In this document: positions 46,491 through 59,416 of the stretch, piece after piece
How positions within the stretch are numbered: position 1 is the first letter of the stretch
How the letters are laid out: the number at the start of each line of letters is the position of its first letter
Assembly: GCF_023585825.1 (NCBI RefSeq)
Contig: NZ_CP097751.1
Location: 248,001 to 312,000, forward strand
Reading direction: 5' to 3'
Source: Candidatus Blochmanniella camponoti
GTDB taxonomy: Bacteria; Pseudomonadota; Gammaproteobacteria; Enterobacterales; Enterobacteriaceae
DNA: 64,000 nucleotides
Position numbers and translations under genes: made by a program
The notes under the pieces: generated by a model
What the model was told of the DNA's origin: nothing
Seen by the model: the letters and a program-made list of their open reading frames with translations, nothing else
Databases searched by the model: none

Positions 46491-47334
46491 ATTTTACACC
46501 TTTTTATAAGATAACTTTTTATTGTATATGATTACGATATGCTGTATAACCATGAATTTTTGAGTATATACATTTATAATAAAAATATATATATGCCTAA
46601 ACACATAAGTTTTTACACATCTGAATAATGTTTATGCAATAAATTGCATAAACTGATATAAGCATCTTGAATCGATGATTTTAATAAATTTAGGTTTATC
46701 AAAAAGTTTTTAGTTTATGATGGGAACCAATGGAAACATTGAAAAATTTTGAGATTTGATCATATTAATATATGATATTAATATATATCATAAATATATA
46801 TAATTTAAATGCTTTATAATTTTAAGGTTGAAATTTTTTAATTTTGATCACAGAATTATATTCTGTGGTATCTTGGGATTAAAAATCGCATGCTACTTTA
46901 GCATCAGTTTATAATTAAATATTGAACAGATACGATTATATTATTAAGAATTAGAGAATTTATAATTTGGCTGTTTACAGTTTTTAATTTAGATATTACA
47001 TTTTATATAATTTCTGTAATCAATGTGGTTCTTGCAAATTGAGTTATAAGTTTTTATAAACATAAAATATATTGCAAGATCAATACAACCATAAATTTGA
47101 ATGTATTTTAAAAATATTTAATATTATCAGTAAAATTACTGTTATCCCTACATTAAGTATAATAATTTAGTTTTATATTTGTTATTAATGAAGGCGTATA
47201 TAATGAATTTTAAATTTCATAAATAAACTAATTATAAAAAACATACAAAATACATAATTAAATTCAATTTAAAATGAAGAAAAATTTCTACAATTGCATG
47301 TAAAGTGAATTACACTAAATGTAAACACTTGAGT

Positions 47335-47374
47335 TATACATTCATCTTATTTAAAAAAATAAGATGAATGTATA
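47335..47374. terminator. Perfect 18-bp hairpin downstream of pabA
   Basis: 47335-47352 (TATACATTCATCTTATTT) is the exact reverse complement of 47357-47374, with an AAAA loop. It lies about 135 bases past the pabA stop on the minus strand, so it could end that transcript. No long T-run follows. Confidence 0.5.
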
Positions 47375-47508
47375 AAATAATTATTCAGTTCATTAGAATA
47401 CATCCCCGGTATATTTTGGAGTATTAAAATCATAATTTAATAATTACTAGAAATAAGAAACAATCACTTTTAAGTGTTAGAGTTTCAACAGATTTGATAA
47501 AATTTAAG

Positions 47509-48090
47509 TTAATACTTCATAAAATTGGCTAGAATTTGATGTCCCTGTTCACTTAATATACTTTCTGGATGAAATTGCACGCCTTCTACGAGCAGGTTAC
47601 GATGACGAATACCCATGATTTCGATATATTTATCACTGCATGTACTCCATGCAGTGATTTCTAAACATGCTGGCATAGTGTTTGAATCTATTACTAAAGA
47701 ATGATACCGAACTACATTTAAAGGTTGTGTTACTTCAGTAAATATTCCGCTTCCGTTATGATGGATTAGAGAAATTTTACCGTGCATTACTCTTTGTGCA
47801 TATTTTAACTTAGCTCCAAAAAACTGAGCTATAGCTTGATGCCCAAGACATACCCCAAGAATAGGTATTCTTCTATGAAAATAATAGATTGCATCTAAAG
47901 AAACACCTGCATTGTCTGGTGTACCAGGTCCAGGGGAAATTACTAAACGTTCAGGAGATAATTGCTCAATATCTATAATATTTAAAGCATCGTTTCTTCT
48001 AACTTCCACGATACCACCCATTTCTCTAAAGTATTGATAAAGATTCCAAGTGAAGGAATCATAATTATCGATAATAAGAATTTTGTTCAT
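47509..48090 (-). CDS. pabA: Aminodeoxychorismate synthase glutaminase subunit PabA
   Basis: Class I glutamine amidotransferase supplying ammonia to PabB for p-aminobenzoate and folate. The triad is complete: Cys81 in [12 protein letters not shown], His174 and Glu176 in [17 protein letters not shown]. It matches E. coli PabA ([21 protein letters not shown]) rather than TrpG, and its neighbour trpS fits the pabA locus. In some bacteria one such subunit serves both PabB and TrpE; that cannot be judged here. Length 193 versus 187. Confidence 0.92.
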   Translation of the reverse strand: MNKILIIDNYDSFTWNLYQYFREMGGIVEVRRNDALNIIDIEQLSPERLVISPGPGTPDNAGVSLDAIYYFHRRIPILGVCLGHQAIAQFFGAKLKYAQRVMHGKISLIHHNGSGIFTEVTQPLNVVRYHSLVIDSNTMPACLEITAWSTCSDKYIEIMGIRHRNLLVEGVQFHPESILSEQGHQILANFMKY

Positions 48091-48484
48091 TATAATTCTA
48101 TAATTAGATGTAATAATTAAATTAATTATGTCATGTACTCAAAAATTTTTTTGGAACATAATGTCGGATTAATCTGATTATTAATCAATTATATTAAAGA
48201 AAAGAAAATAAACATATAAAAATATAACTTATTTTACATATAAACAGTATCAATTAAACGTAGTTGTAATTTACACGTTACACTTTTATGTATTTTAATA
48301 TCATAAACTAGTGCAGATGATTAATTTGTTATGCTGTAATCAATTTAATAATTAATATCCTACGAAGATACATGCCATTATTGCATGTGTGTTTTTAAAT
48401 TTAAATAACATTTTATTTTTACTTATGCGTCTACTATACATTAATATTATTAATATAATGATGTTAAAAATTAATTATTTTTAA
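48091..48484. other. Non-coding stretch between trpS and pabA
   Basis: About 390 bases where E. coli has fic, ppiA, nirBDC, cysG and others. Nothing is recognised. A 6-bp hairpin (ACATGC/GCATGT near 48369-48387) is the only structure noticed. Confidence 0.6.
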
Positions 48485-49483
48485 TTAATCACTCAATCCC
48501 ATTGCTTTGTGCACTTTTTTTAAAGTGACATTAGCTTTTTTTTGCGCTTTTTGTGCTCCTACACATAATATATAACGTAATTTGTCTTCATTAGCACGTT
48601 CAGTATAATAACAATTTTGAAATTTTATCAACACCGATGATATTGATTTAATAATTTCATTTTTTAACTGGGAATATGTTTTTTCTTTAAAAATTTCTTC
48701 TAAATACGTAATAGGTTGATCACTTATCCCGGAAAGAATTTCTAATAAATTAGAAATACCCGGTTTGTTAATAGGATCATATTTAATTATTGGAGGTTGA
48801 TCGGTATCGGTAACAGCACGTTTAATTTTTTTTGATACCATATTAATATCGTCTAAAAGACGAATCATATTACCAGATCTACGATCTGATTTAGACATTT
48901 TTTTATTTGGTTCTAACAAGGACATAATACGAGAACCACATGTAGGAATAAATACTTCTGGAACAACGAAAATTGTTCCATATGTATGATTAAAACGTTC
49001 AGCAATGTTACGTGTTAATTCTAAATGTTGTTTCTGATCAGAACCTACAGGAACTAAATTAGTTTGATATAATAAAATATCTGATGCCATTAGTACTGGA
49101 TAGTTAAATAACCCAATATTAACATTTTCCTTTTGTTGTGTTAATTTCTCTTTGAATTGAGTCATACGATTTAGCTCTCCAAAATACGTATAACAATTTA
49201 ATAACCAATTTAATTGACTATGCTCTGGAACATGGGACTGAATAAATATTATACTATTATTAGGATCAATACCACATGCTAAATATAAAGCTAATGTATC
49301 TAATGATGTTTCATACAATCGATGTGAATTATTCTGATTTGCAATTGCATGCAAATCTGCTATACAATATATACATTGATAATCTTGTTGCATTTTAACC
49401 CACTGACGTATCGCTCCGATATAATTACCAATAGTAAGTTCACCTGATGGTTGCGCTCCGCTAAATAAAATTGGTTTATTCAT
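48485..49483 (-). CDS. trpS: Tryptophanyl-tRNA synthetase
   Basis: Class I synthetase. The HIGH-like motif lies in [21 protein letters not shown] and the KMSKS motif in [20 protein letters not shown] 49481-49483 gives [14 protein letters not shown] as in E. coli and 332 residues (334 in E. coli); an upstream ATG at 49498 adds five residues. gph, between trpS and rpe in E. coli, is lost. Confidence 0.97.
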   Translation of the reverse strand: MNKPILFSGAQPSGELTIGNYIGAIRQWVKMQQDYQCIYCIADLHAIANQNNSHRLYETSLDTLALYLACGIDPNNSIIFIQSHVPEHSQLNWLLNCYTYFGELNRMTQFKEKLTQQKENVNIGLFNYPVLMASDILLYQTNLVPVGSDQKQHLELTRNIAERFNHTYGTIFVVPEVFIPTCGSRIMSLLEPNKKMSKSDRRSGNMIRLLDDINMVSKKIKRAVTDTDQPPIIKYDPINKPGISNLLEILSGISDQPITYLEEIFKEKTYSQLKNEIIKSISSVLIKFQNCYYTERANEDKLRYILCVGAQKAQKKANVTLKKVHKAMGLSD

Positions 49484-49721
49484 ACAGATATATTCCATAG
49501 TGTTTATGATAAAACAAATTAAAATGTTATTATTTTTAAAATTTACACAGCAAAAGCATATAGTTTGTATGATATTAAGTTATAAAACCTATAAATAAAA
49601 TTGTTTTATAAAAAATAAATAATATATCGAATAATATTTGTTTCAAATAAAATAATTTTGGTAAAAAATATAATATTTCTTTAATTATGTATCTAAAAAA
49701 TAAAATACTAAATATCTTTCG

Positions 49722-50390
49722 TTATTGATTTGATAAAACAGATCGAAAATTATGTATAATTTCGTAATAATTTTCAGATCTAAAGATAGCTGACCCTATA
49801 ATAAAAGTGGTTGCACCAGCTTTAAAAATTGAATGTATGTTTTTTATATTAATACCTCCATCCACTGCTAAATTAATATTATAGTTAGTATTGTCTATTA
49901 ATTTACGTGTTTGACGTATTTTATTTAAAATCATGGGAATAAACAATTGCCCGCTAAAACCAGGATTTACTGACATTAATACAATTAGGTCAATTTTATC
50001 CATTACATATTCCAAATAATTAAGAGTAGTGCTAGGATTAAAAACTAATCCTGCCTTGCATCCGTATTCTTTAATCAATTGTAATGATCGAGCAACATGT
50101 TCTGTGGCTTCTGGATGAAAACTAATATAATTTGCTCCAGCAGCAGCGAAATCTGAGATTAATCGATCTATTGGTTTTGCCATTAAATGCACATCAATAG
50201 GGATACTAACTCCGTAACTACGTAGTGACCGTAACACCATAGATCCTACGCTTAAATTAGGAACATAATGATTGTCCATAACATCAAAATGTAGAATATC
50301 TGCGCCAGCAGATATAACATTAGTAACATCTTCTCCTAATTTAGCAAAATTAGCTGACAAAATAGATGGAGCTATTAAGAAATGTTTCAT
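49722..50390 (-). CDS. rpe: Ribulose-phosphate 3-epimerase
   Basis: Interconverts ribulose 5-phosphate and xylulose 5-phosphate in the pentose phosphate pathway, feeding erythrose 4-phosphate to the shikimate pathway. TIM-barrel motifs: [50 protein letters not shown] and [12 protein letters not shown]. Length 222 versus 225. It is in the trpS-rpe-aroB-aroK order of E. coli with dam, damX and gph removed. Confidence 0.97.
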   Translation of the reverse strand: MKHFLIAPSILSANFAKLGEDVTNVISAGADILHFDVMDNHYVPNLSVGSMVLRSLRSYGVSIPIDVHLMAKPIDRLISDFAAAGANYISFHPEATEHVARSLQLIKEYGCKAGLVFNPSTTLNYLEYVMDKIDLIVLMSVNPGFSGQLFIPMILNKIRQTRKLIDNTNYNINLAVDGGINIKNIHSIFKAGATTFIIGSAIFRSENYYEIIHNFRSVLSNQ

Positions 50391-50797
50391 GTAATTTCCA
50401 TTAAAGATTATATACTATAAAATAGTTTATTTTAATTTAATTAAATCAAATAATAATATAAATTTAGAAGGATTATATTATTATCTTTTACATAAAATAT
50501 TTTATTTTCATAAATCTATAAAGACAGAATTGTTTCAAATAAGGATTTATATTTTATATGATTTGTATATTGGAGTAATTATCTATAAATTCAGATTGTT
50601 TATATTTGCTAATCGTATTATGTAAGCATAAATCCCAAATATAATTAGAATAAAAAATCTAACTCAACACTATTGAGTAACAATTTTATTAAATTATACT
50701 TAATTTTAAAAAATAATCTTCTTATGTGTATTATATATGTGTATTATACATACACTGACTATATTAAAATTTAATACTTATTAATCACTAAATATAG
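50391..50797. other. Non-coding stretch in place of dam and damX
   Basis: About 400 bases between aroB and rpe where E. coli has damX and dam. No remnant is recognised. It contains the 13-base tandem duplication at 50723-50748. Confidence 0.6.
50723..50748. repeat. Perfect 13-base tandem duplication
   Basis: TATGTGTATTATA occurs twice head to tail (50723-50735, 50736-50748), downstream of aroB. It is probably a recent replication-slippage product. Confidence 0.8.
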
Positions 50798-51886
50798 TTA
50801 TGAACTGTTAGTGTCTTCAATGGATAAAGATACTAACTCATGGTTTACGTTAAAGACAGTTTTTACGTTTCCTATAGAAATGGGCAAAACTAAGTTAAGT
50901 TGTCCTGATATTGACTTTTTGTCGCGTTTCATATATTCCAAATAGTTTTTTGATGTCATTTCTTTTGGACCACGCACAGGTAGACCTGCTCGTGTTAGTA
51001 ATAACTTTATGCGTTTTGCATCACTGCAATTAAACTGATTTAAACGCAATGCAGTATTTACTGCCATCATGATACCTGCTGCTATAGATTCACCGTGAGA
51101 CCATTGTGAATAACCCAGGTATGATTCTATAGCATGGCCATAGGTATGTCCAAGATTTAATACACTTCTAATACCTTGATCACGTTCATCAATTGTAATT
51201 ATAGATGCTTTTAATTCACAACAACGACGAATACAGTACATTAAAGATGGCGAATGCAAAATTAATAAATCATCCAAATGGGATTCCAACCAGCTAAAAA
51301 AACTAGAGTCAAGAGCTATAGCATACTTAATTATTTCAGCTAATCCAGAAGAAAACTCTTTCATACTCAACGTATGCAAGACATCTAAATTGATAGCAAC
51401 CGCAATAGGTTGATGAAAGGCTCCAATCATGTTTTTACCAAGTATATGGTTAATGCCAGTTTTTCCTCCAATGGATGCATCTACCTGTGCAAGCAGTGTT
51501 GTTGGGACTTGAATAAAACGTATTCCGCGTTGGTATGTAGCAGCTGCAAATCCAGTTATATCTCCGATGACACCTCCACCAAGAGCAATAAGTATTGTAC
51601 TACGATCATAATTTTTTTTTAGTAATTTAGTAAATATTGTATTTAATGTAATTAGAGATTTGTTTTGTTCACCATCTGGTAAAATTAATTGATCAGTAAC
51701 AATGCCTGATCTAGTCAATAAGTTACGTAATATATTTAAATAAATCGGCGCCACTCGATCATTGGTAATTAATACTACTTTATCACCAATATTTAATGGC
51801 CAACAGGGTGAGAAATCATTAAACAATTTATCTGCAATAATAATTGGATAGCTTCTTTTTTGTAACTTTATGATAATTTTTTCCAT
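50798..51886 (-). CDS. aroB: 3-dehydroquinate synthase
   Basis: Second step of the shikimate pathway, NAD- and metal-dependent. LPDGEQNKSL, ALGGGVIGDITGFAAATYQRGI, VPTTLLAQVDASIGGKTGIN and the metal histidines in LNLGHTYGHAIE are intact. 362 residues, the E. coli length. It lies 54 bases after aroK and is presumably cotranscribed with it. Confidence 0.97.
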   Translation of the reverse strand: MEKIIIKLQKRSYPIIIADKLFNDFSPCWPLNIGDKVVLITNDRVAPIYLNILRNLLTRSGIVTDQLILPDGEQNKSLITLNTIFTKLLKKNYDRSTILIALGGGVIGDITGFAAATYQRGIRFIQVPTTLLAQVDASIGGKTGINHILGKNMIGAFHQPIAVAINLDVLHTLSMKEFSSGLAEIIKYAIALDSSFFSWLESHLDDLLILHSPSLMYCIRRCCELKASIITIDERDQGIRSVLNLGHTYGHAIESYLGYSQWSHGESIAAGIMMAVNTALRLNQFNCSDAKRIKLLLTRAGLPVRGPKEMTSKNYLEYMKRDKKSISGQLNLVLPISIGNVKTVFNVNHELVSLSIEDTNSS

Positions 51887-51940
51887 AGCAAAATTATAAA
51901 AACTTTTAATATTAAAACAATGAATTTATAATAACAAACG

Positions 51941-54018
<2,078 letters not shown>

Positions 54019-54609
54019 ATGATTTATATAACCCCAGTTGCACAAAAACATTTTTCTAAACTGCTAGTGGGTAAGAAATCAGGTACTCAGATACGAGTGT
54101 TTGTGGTTAATCCAGGTACAGTTCGTGCAGAATGTGGTGTTTGTTTTTGTCCACCAGAAGAATTTAAACCCAGCGATATGGTTATTAAGTTTGATCTTTT
54201 TTCTGTACACATAGATCCAATATATATGCCTTTCCTTAAAGACGCAAAAATTGACGTGATAATTAATAAATTAGATTCTCAACTTACTATTAAAGCTCCG
54301 AATGCTACTAAAGAATGCAATAATACAATAAACGAGATGAACCATGATTCGTTGGAAGATCGGGTGAGACATGTATTACAATTTCAGATTAATCCTCAGT
54401 TAGAGCTACACGGAGGCAGTGTATCTTTAGTACGTATTACTGAAGATCTGTTAGCTGTTATTAAATTTTATGGAGGATGTAATGGCTGTGCAATGGCTAG
54501 CTATACCATAAAAGAAGGAATCGAGACTACCTTAAAGAATCTTTTCCCAGAATTAAAAGGGGTGCTAGATATGACTCAACATCAACACGGGACGCATTCT
54601 TTTTATTAG
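54019..54609 (+). CDS. nfuA: Fe-S biogenesis protein NfuA
   Basis: Carries and delivers [4Fe-4S] clusters. The N-terminal A-type-like domain is present (MIYITPVAQKHFSKLL, TQIRVFVVNPGT). The C-terminal Nfu domain has its cluster cysteines Cys154 and Cys157 in GGCNGCAMASYT. Length 196 versus 191. It is retained although the isc scaffold genes beside iscS are gone. Likely clients in the window are IspG and RlmN. Confidence 0.96.
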   Translation: MIYITPVAQKHFSKLLVGKKSGTQIRVFVVNPGTVRAECGVCFCPPEEFKPSDMVIKFDLFSVHIDPIYMPFLKDAKIDVIINKLDSQLTIKAPNATKECNNTINEMNHDSLEDRVRHVLQFQINPQLELHGGSVSLVRITEDLLAVIKFYGGCNGCAMASYTIKEGIETTLKNLFPELKGVLDMTQHQHGTHSFY

Positions 54610-54762
54610 CGATTTTATTTTGAAAGATTTGTTAGTAAAGTAACCATAAGTTATCTGTATAATTGAGTTGGTTTGTTTAAAATTTTCAGCATTGCATTTC
54701 TATTTGCATTACTCCTAAATTATATATTTATAAATCTAATTTTTTTGTAGAATAAATAAAAT

Positions 54763-55869
54763 TTATAGTAATTGACGTAATATCCTGCGTAATGGCTCAG
54801 CGGCTCCCCAAAGTAACTGGTCGCCCACGCTAAAAGCTGAAATGTATTTGTTACCTGCATGCAATTTGCGTAACCGACCGATGGGTATTTTGAGTGTTCC
54901 GGATACCATAACAGGAGTTAATTTATTTAATGATTGCGTAACATCATTTGAGATAACTTCTACCCATCTATTATGAGATTGAAGTAATGCTTCTATTTCT
55001 GTTAAACAAATGTCTTTTTTAAGTTTTAAAACAAATGCTTGGCTATGACAACGTAACGAGCCCACACGTACGCATAAACTGTCTACTGTTATAATTTTAG
55101 AAGTATTGAGAATTTTGTTAGTTTCTGCTTGACCTTTCCATTCTTCTTGAGTTTGGCCATTATACATATAATCACCAATCCACGGAATAACGTTGCCTAT
55201 CAAAGGAACTTTGAAGCAATCTACTAATAAGGAATCAGTTTTACTAAATTTAGTAATTATATGTTCAATATCTAGAATAGCCATTGAAGGGGACGTTAAC
55301 AAATCAGTTACTACATTGTACACTTGGCCCATTTGTATTAATAGCTCACGCATGGCGCGCGCTCCACATCCAGAAGCTGCCTGATACGTGGAAGTAAACA
55401 CCCATTCGATTAAATTATGAGCAAACAATCCACCTAAAGACATTAACATTAAACTTACAGTGCAATTACCGCCTACAAATGTTTTAATACCGTTATTTAT
55501 ACCTTGTTTTATCAATACTTGATTAACAGGGTCCAAAACAATAATCGCATCATCATTCATTCGTAAAAATGAAGCACTATCAATCCAATATCCTGTCCAT
55601 CCGATTTTTCTTAATTTTGGATAAATAATTTTACTATATGCACTACCTTGACATGTAATAATAATATCTAAAGAATTAAGCAGATCGGTATTACAAGCGT
55701 CTTGTAAAAATAATTCTTGTGATCCTTGAACGTTTGGAGCATATTCTCCTATTTGAGATGTAGAGAGAAATATTGAGTGAAAATGGCTAAAATCATTTTC
55801 TTCTCTCATGCGATTCATTAATACTGAACCTACCATTCCTCTCCAACCAACAAACCCAATATTTTTCAT
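54763..55869 (-). CDS. asd: Aspartate-semialdehyde dehydrogenase
   Basis: Makes aspartate semialdehyde, the branch point to DAP/lysine, threonine and methionine. The nucleotide motif [13 protein letters not shown], the catalytic cysteine in [12 protein letters not shown] (Cys136) and [12 protein letters not shown] are intact. ATG 55867-55869 ([11 protein letters not shown]) has GGGA upstream and gives 368 residues, like E. coli 367. The longer in-frame start at 55938 would overlap an inverted repeat and is rejected. It is divergent from yhgN as in E. coli. Confidence 0.96.
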   Translation of the reverse strand: MKNIGFVGWRGMVGSVLMNRMREENDFSHFHSIFLSTSQIGEYAPNVQGSQELFLQDACNTDLLNSLDIIITCQGSAYSKIIYPKLRKIGWTGYWIDSASFLRMNDDAIIVLDPVNQVLIKQGINNGIKTFVGGNCTVSLMLMSLGGLFAHNLIEWVFTSTYQAASGCGARAMRELLIQMGQVYNVVTDLLTSPSMAILDIEHIITKFSKTDSLLVDCFKVPLIGNVIPWIGDYMYNGQTQEEWKGQAETNKILNTSKIITVDSLCVRVGSLRCHSQAFVLKLKKDICLTEIEALLQSHNRWVEVISNDVTQSLNKLTPVMVSGTLKIPIGRLRKLHAGNKYISAFSVGDQLLWGAAEPLRRILRQLL

Positions 55870-55920
55870 TGTCAATCCCACAGTCATTATTAAGTACCAA
55901 GAATATATGTAGCGCGAGTA

Positions 55921-55988
55921 GCATGAGATACTGAACATTTTTATATAAATATATTGTATATTATATAAAAATGTTCAGTATCTCATGC
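55921..55988. repeat. Perfect 28-bp inverted repeat between asd and yhgN
   Basis: The arm 55921-55948 begins GCATGAGATACTGAACATTT. The arm 55961-55988 is its exact reverse complement, ending AATGTTCAGTATCTCATGC. The loop (55949-55960) is 12 bases and itself nearly palindromic. It lies about 50 bases upstream of asd and 115 upstream of yhgN, in the shared control region. Confidence 0.95.
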
Positions 55989-56102
55989 GGCATACATGTA
56001 TTATAAGTAATATGATGTAATACGTTTATAATAATATTTTGTAATTTACTTTATAAAAAGCGTGGTGTATATAAAACACAAATAACTTTTAGGAAAATAA
56101 TA

Positions 56103-56696
56103 ATGAATGAAATGATATCAGCTACAGTTCTATTGTTTTTAATTATGGATCCTATCGGAAATTTACCAATTTTTATGTCGATACTAAAAGATCTAGAACC
56201 AAAACGACGTCAAATTATAATAATTAGAGAGATGATAATCGCTTTATTATTAATGTTAGGATTTTTATTTGTTGGTGAACATATTTTAGTATTTCTTAAT
56301 TTACACACAGAAACAGTTTCAATTTCTGGAGGTATTGTGTTGTTTTTAATTGCTATAAAAATGATATTTCCTTCAGAAGAAGGAAATAATACTGGATTTT
56401 CAGATGGAGAAGAACCTTTTTTAGTACCACTTGCTATTCCTTTAGTCGCTGGCCCCTCAATTTTAGCAACATTGTTGTTATTGTCTCATCAATATCCTCA
56501 AAAAATCAATTTTTTAATTTTGGCATTAATTGTTGCGTGGGGATTATCTATGTTAATTTTGATGTTGTCTAATGTATTTTCTCGTTTATTGGGTAGTAAA
56601 GGTATCGGGGCATTGGAGAGGTTAATGGGTTTATTATTAGTAATGATTTCTACTCAAATGTTACTTGATGGGATACATAGTTATTTATGTGTATGA
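56103..56696 (+). CDS. yhgN: MarC-family inner membrane protein YhgN
   Basis: UPF0056/MarC family, function unproven. Six hydrophobic segments are visible (for example residues 4-24, 40-60, 67-90, 111-131, 138-160 and 172-192). Conserved parts include MDPIGNLPIFMSIL and VPLAIPLVAGPSILAT. 197 residues, as in E. coli. AGGA precedes the ATG. It is divergent from asd as in E. coli. Confidence 0.9.
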   Translation: MNEMISATVLLFLIMDPIGNLPIFMSILKDLEPKRRQIIIIREMIIALLLMLGFLFVGEHILVFLNLHTETVSISGGIVLFLIAIKMIFPSEEGNNTGFSDGEEPFLVPLAIPLVAGPSILATLLLLSHQYPQKINFLILALIVAWGLSMLILMLSNVFSRLLGSKGIGALERLMGLLLVMISTQMLLDGIHSYLCV

Positions 56697-56808
56697 CTTA
56701 ATTGAAAAGTTATTTCATATATAAATATATTTGGATGTTTTAAATTTAATTTTTAGTAGGTTCTCGTCAATTAATTAGCATAAATAATTTTTTAAAAAAA
56801 TATTAGTT

Positions 56809-57642
56809 TTAAACACCACTTGTTAATGACGAATCAGACCATTTTTTATGATAAATACATTGTAAATAATGAGGTACTGCATCATCTTTATTACTGCCAA
56901 TAATTTCTAAGAATGGAAGGCTATCTTTCAGTCTTTGCTGTGCATTACTCATTATACAGCCTTTTCCTGCCATTTTTAGCATTTCTTGATCATTCATCCC
57001 ATCGCCAAATGAAATACAATCTTTTAGTTGATAGCCTAATAATTTAACTACTTGTTCTAAAGCATGTCCCTTTGAAACTCCTTCTGGCATCACTTCAAGA
57101 CATGTAGGGAGCGAAAAACTAATATTGATTCGATGATTCCAACGTGCATGTAATTTCTTTTCTAAAGACAACAGTCGTTTGTAATTATTACTAGTGAAAT
57201 ACACTTTACAGATACCATTCAAGGGCAACGTATCTTTCTGATATATGTGATAATTGGATTCATATCCGTTATAAAAACAATTTTTCTTTGATATTGATCG
57301 GTTGATCAGCCACTTATCATTACAAAAAATATTAGTAATAATTTGAGAATCATAATGTACTACTCGTAATAAATCATCTACAATTTCTGTAGCTAAATCG
57401 TAAGAAGCAATTAATTTCCCGAGGGTATTATGTATTCTAGCTCCATTAGAAGTAATCATATAAGAATTAATTTTCAAATTATCACGTATTTGCATAACGT
57501 TTGTATGATGTCGGCCAGTAGCAAAAACAAAATGAATATTACGAGTAGTTAGTAATTTTAGAATCTTTTTAGTAAAAGATGTTAATCGGTGGTCCGGTGT
57601 TAGCAGGGTACCGTCTAAATCAGACGCAACGATGCGAAACAT
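56809..57642 (-). CDS. yigL: HAD-superfamily (Cof-type) phosphatase YigL
   Basis: Haloacid dehalogenase phosphatase; the E. coli ortholog acts on pyridoxal phosphate and sugar phosphates. The catalytic aspartates Asp8 and Asp10 are in ASDLDGTLL. Motif II is FATGRH and motif IV is SFGDGMNDQEML. Length 277 versus 266. GAGG lies upstream. The neighbour order yigL-corA-uvrD-yigB-dapF is that of the E. coli 86 minute region with pldB, rhtBC, recQ and pldA removed. Confidence 0.9.
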   Translation of the reverse strand: MFRIVASDLDGTLLTPDHRLTSFTKKILKLLTTRNIHFVFATGRHHTNVMQIRDNLKINSYMITSNGARIHNTLGKLIASYDLATEIVDDLLRVVHYDSQIITNIFCNDKWLINRSISKKNCFYNGYESNYHIYQKDTLPLNGICKVYFTSNNYKRLLSLEKKLHARWNHRINISFSLPTCLEVMPEGVSKGHALEQVVKLLGYQLKDCISFGDGMNDQEMLKMAGKGCIMSNAQQRLKDSLPFLEIIGSNKDDAVPHYLQCIYHKKWSDSSLTSGV

Positions 57643-58000
57643 GTATTACCTCGCTTGTTTTTGTTAAAATGTAGCAATAATAGCCATTATTATATCATTA
57701 CATTATGACATAATATCAACAAAAATCGATATATCATAGATATTATTTTTAAATAATAATTTATTAAATGAATTTCTCAATATATTATATATAACTTTTA
57801 ATTATAAAATATAATTAAAATTACAAATATTTTATAGGTTCATTATATGAAAATGAATATAAATGATTTAAATGTATTGAGTTTCAATCGTTTTTTTGTG
57901 CTGAGATATATGTGAAAATATAATTTCAAAACATTTAATCTTAATTAAATCTGTATTTTTTTGAAAAATTATATATGTACTGTAATTATATTTATAATAT
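57643..58000. other. Non-coding stretch between corA and yigL
   Basis: About 360 AT-rich bases. E. coli has pldA, recQ, rhtC, rhtB and pldB here. No remnant is recognised. Confidence 0.6.
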
Positions 58001-58945
58001 TTATAGCCAATTTTTATATTTGAAATAAATGTACGGAGCAAGTCCTGATAGAATCATTAAAATAATAGCGCTAGGATAACCAAATGACCATTGTAATTCT
58101 GGCATAAATTTAAAATTCATTCCATAGCTAGATGCAATTAAAGTTGGAGGTAAAAAAATAACTGAGAAAATTTTTATAATTCTATTTTGTTCAATATTAA
58201 TAAATCCCATTGCCGATTGGGTTAAAGAACTTATTTGATGAAATACATATTCATTATGAGGTAATAATAATGTAATTTCACTTAAAATATCGTTAGCATA
58301 TTGTTGTTGTGATGCAGGTAATTTTACTTTACGTATTAAAAATTTTATTGCTCTTTCAGTATCTAATAAATTAACACGAATTTTCCACCCTATATTCTCC
58401 AATATAGCTAAATCAGAAAGCGCATGATCGTATTCATCGATTTGTTGTCCGTTCATAATAACAGAACTCAATGTTTCTAAGGTAGAATAAATATGTTCTA
58501 TTTTATTTGTTAGGTCATCAAGTTTTACCTCAAATAAATTTAATAATAATTCATAAGCATTTCCATTAATTAACAAATGGTTATGCAAATATTTTTGATA
58601 CATACAAAATACTGGAAATTCTTTTTTACGCGAAGTGTATAGACATCCATTGTGGATGGTAAAGAATACACTAGAGTTATCTATTTGTTCTTGGCTGTTA
58701 TATGAAAAGAAAAAAGAATGAATATGTAATCCATTTTTATCTTTAAAAAAACGTGTAGTCTTGTTAATGTCTTTCAGTTCAAAAAATTTTATTTTTTGGT
58801 GAAGCAATATGTTTGGTATATAATTATGACCATCGCCACGTGAATCTATTATATCAATCCAAATAATATTATTTAAAAATGATGTCTTATCTTTTTCATT
58901 AATACGAAATAAATGATTATTTTTTAATTGAAATATATTATACAT
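58001..58945 (-). CDS. corA: Magnesium/cobalt transporter CorA
   Basis: Pentameric Mg2+ channel. A long cytosolic domain is followed by two membrane helices. The selectivity motif is in ASSYGMNFKFMPELQWSFGYP, and the basic C-terminus ends YFKYKNWL. In the first membrane helix, E. coli IFSVVSVVFLPP reads IFSVIFLPP, a three-residue deletion in the pore-lining helix. Otherwise it is collinear, 314 versus 316 residues. GAGGAAG precedes the ATG. Confidence 0.95.
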   Translation of the reverse strand: MYNIFQLKNNHLFRINEKDKTSFLNNIIWIDIIDSRGDGHNYIPNILLHQKIKFFELKDINKTTRFFKDKNGLHIHSFFFSYNSQEQIDNSSVFFTIHNGCLYTSRKKEFPVFCMYQKYLHNHLLINGNAYELLLNLFEVKLDDLTNKIEHIYSTLETLSSVIMNGQQIDEYDHALSDLAILENIGWKIRVNLLDTERAIKFLIRKVKLPASQQQYANDILSEITLLLPHNEYVFHQISSLTQSAMGFINIEQNRIIKIFSVIFLPPTLIASSYGMNFKFMPELQWSFGYPSAIILMILSGLAPYIYFKYKNWL

Positions 58946-59416
58946 ATATCATTGCTTCCTCAAAGAATACAAATTAGTCTACATTAGATCACAATAGCTA
59001 AAATTAGATAATAAATAGCTATTTTCATGCCATCATGTAATTTCGACAATACGCATTACATGACAGAACAGCTATAAACGATCGTCATTGCGTATCAAAT
59101 ATCTATGACGTACAAATAATTCGTAAAGTTTTTATTTATTTGGTAATAAATATAATTCAATTATGATAGTTATTTAAATACTCGGTTAGATGTTATTCAC
59201 TGAGATATTATAAGTACAATTTGCAGATTAAAGCGGGCATGTTACGCCTAGAATAAAAAGATTGTCAATATTTATAAATATTTTTAATAATAATATAGAT
59301 ATATTTGTATTATATAATAATCCTAATGAGGATTAGAGTAATAACTTGCTGAAAATTCAATAAAATAGCAATATAAGTTTATACGAATAACAGGGCTTCA
59401 CTCTTGATGAGCGACA
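58946..59416. other. Non-coding stretch between uvrD and corA
   Basis: About 470 AT-rich bases. The lost C-terminal region of uvrD would have been at the right edge. No other gene or RNA is recognised. Confidence 0.6.

Larger units (their letters stand above)
45777..47508. other. 1.7-kb gene desert between rpsL and pabA
   Basis: In E. coli this interval holds tusBCD, yheO, fkpA, slyX, kefB, crp, argD and others. Nothing intact remains. The only suggestive element is a minus-strand start with a signal-peptide-like 24-codon frame (46416-46490), interrupted by TAG. A perfect 18-bp hairpin (47335-47374) lies near pabA. No tRNA is seen. Confidence 0.6.

Noticed and set aside
55870-55938. Longer asd start adding 23 residues
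   Set aside because: The added residues are unrelated to Asd and overlap the inverted repeat. The inner ATG has a proper ribosome-binding site.
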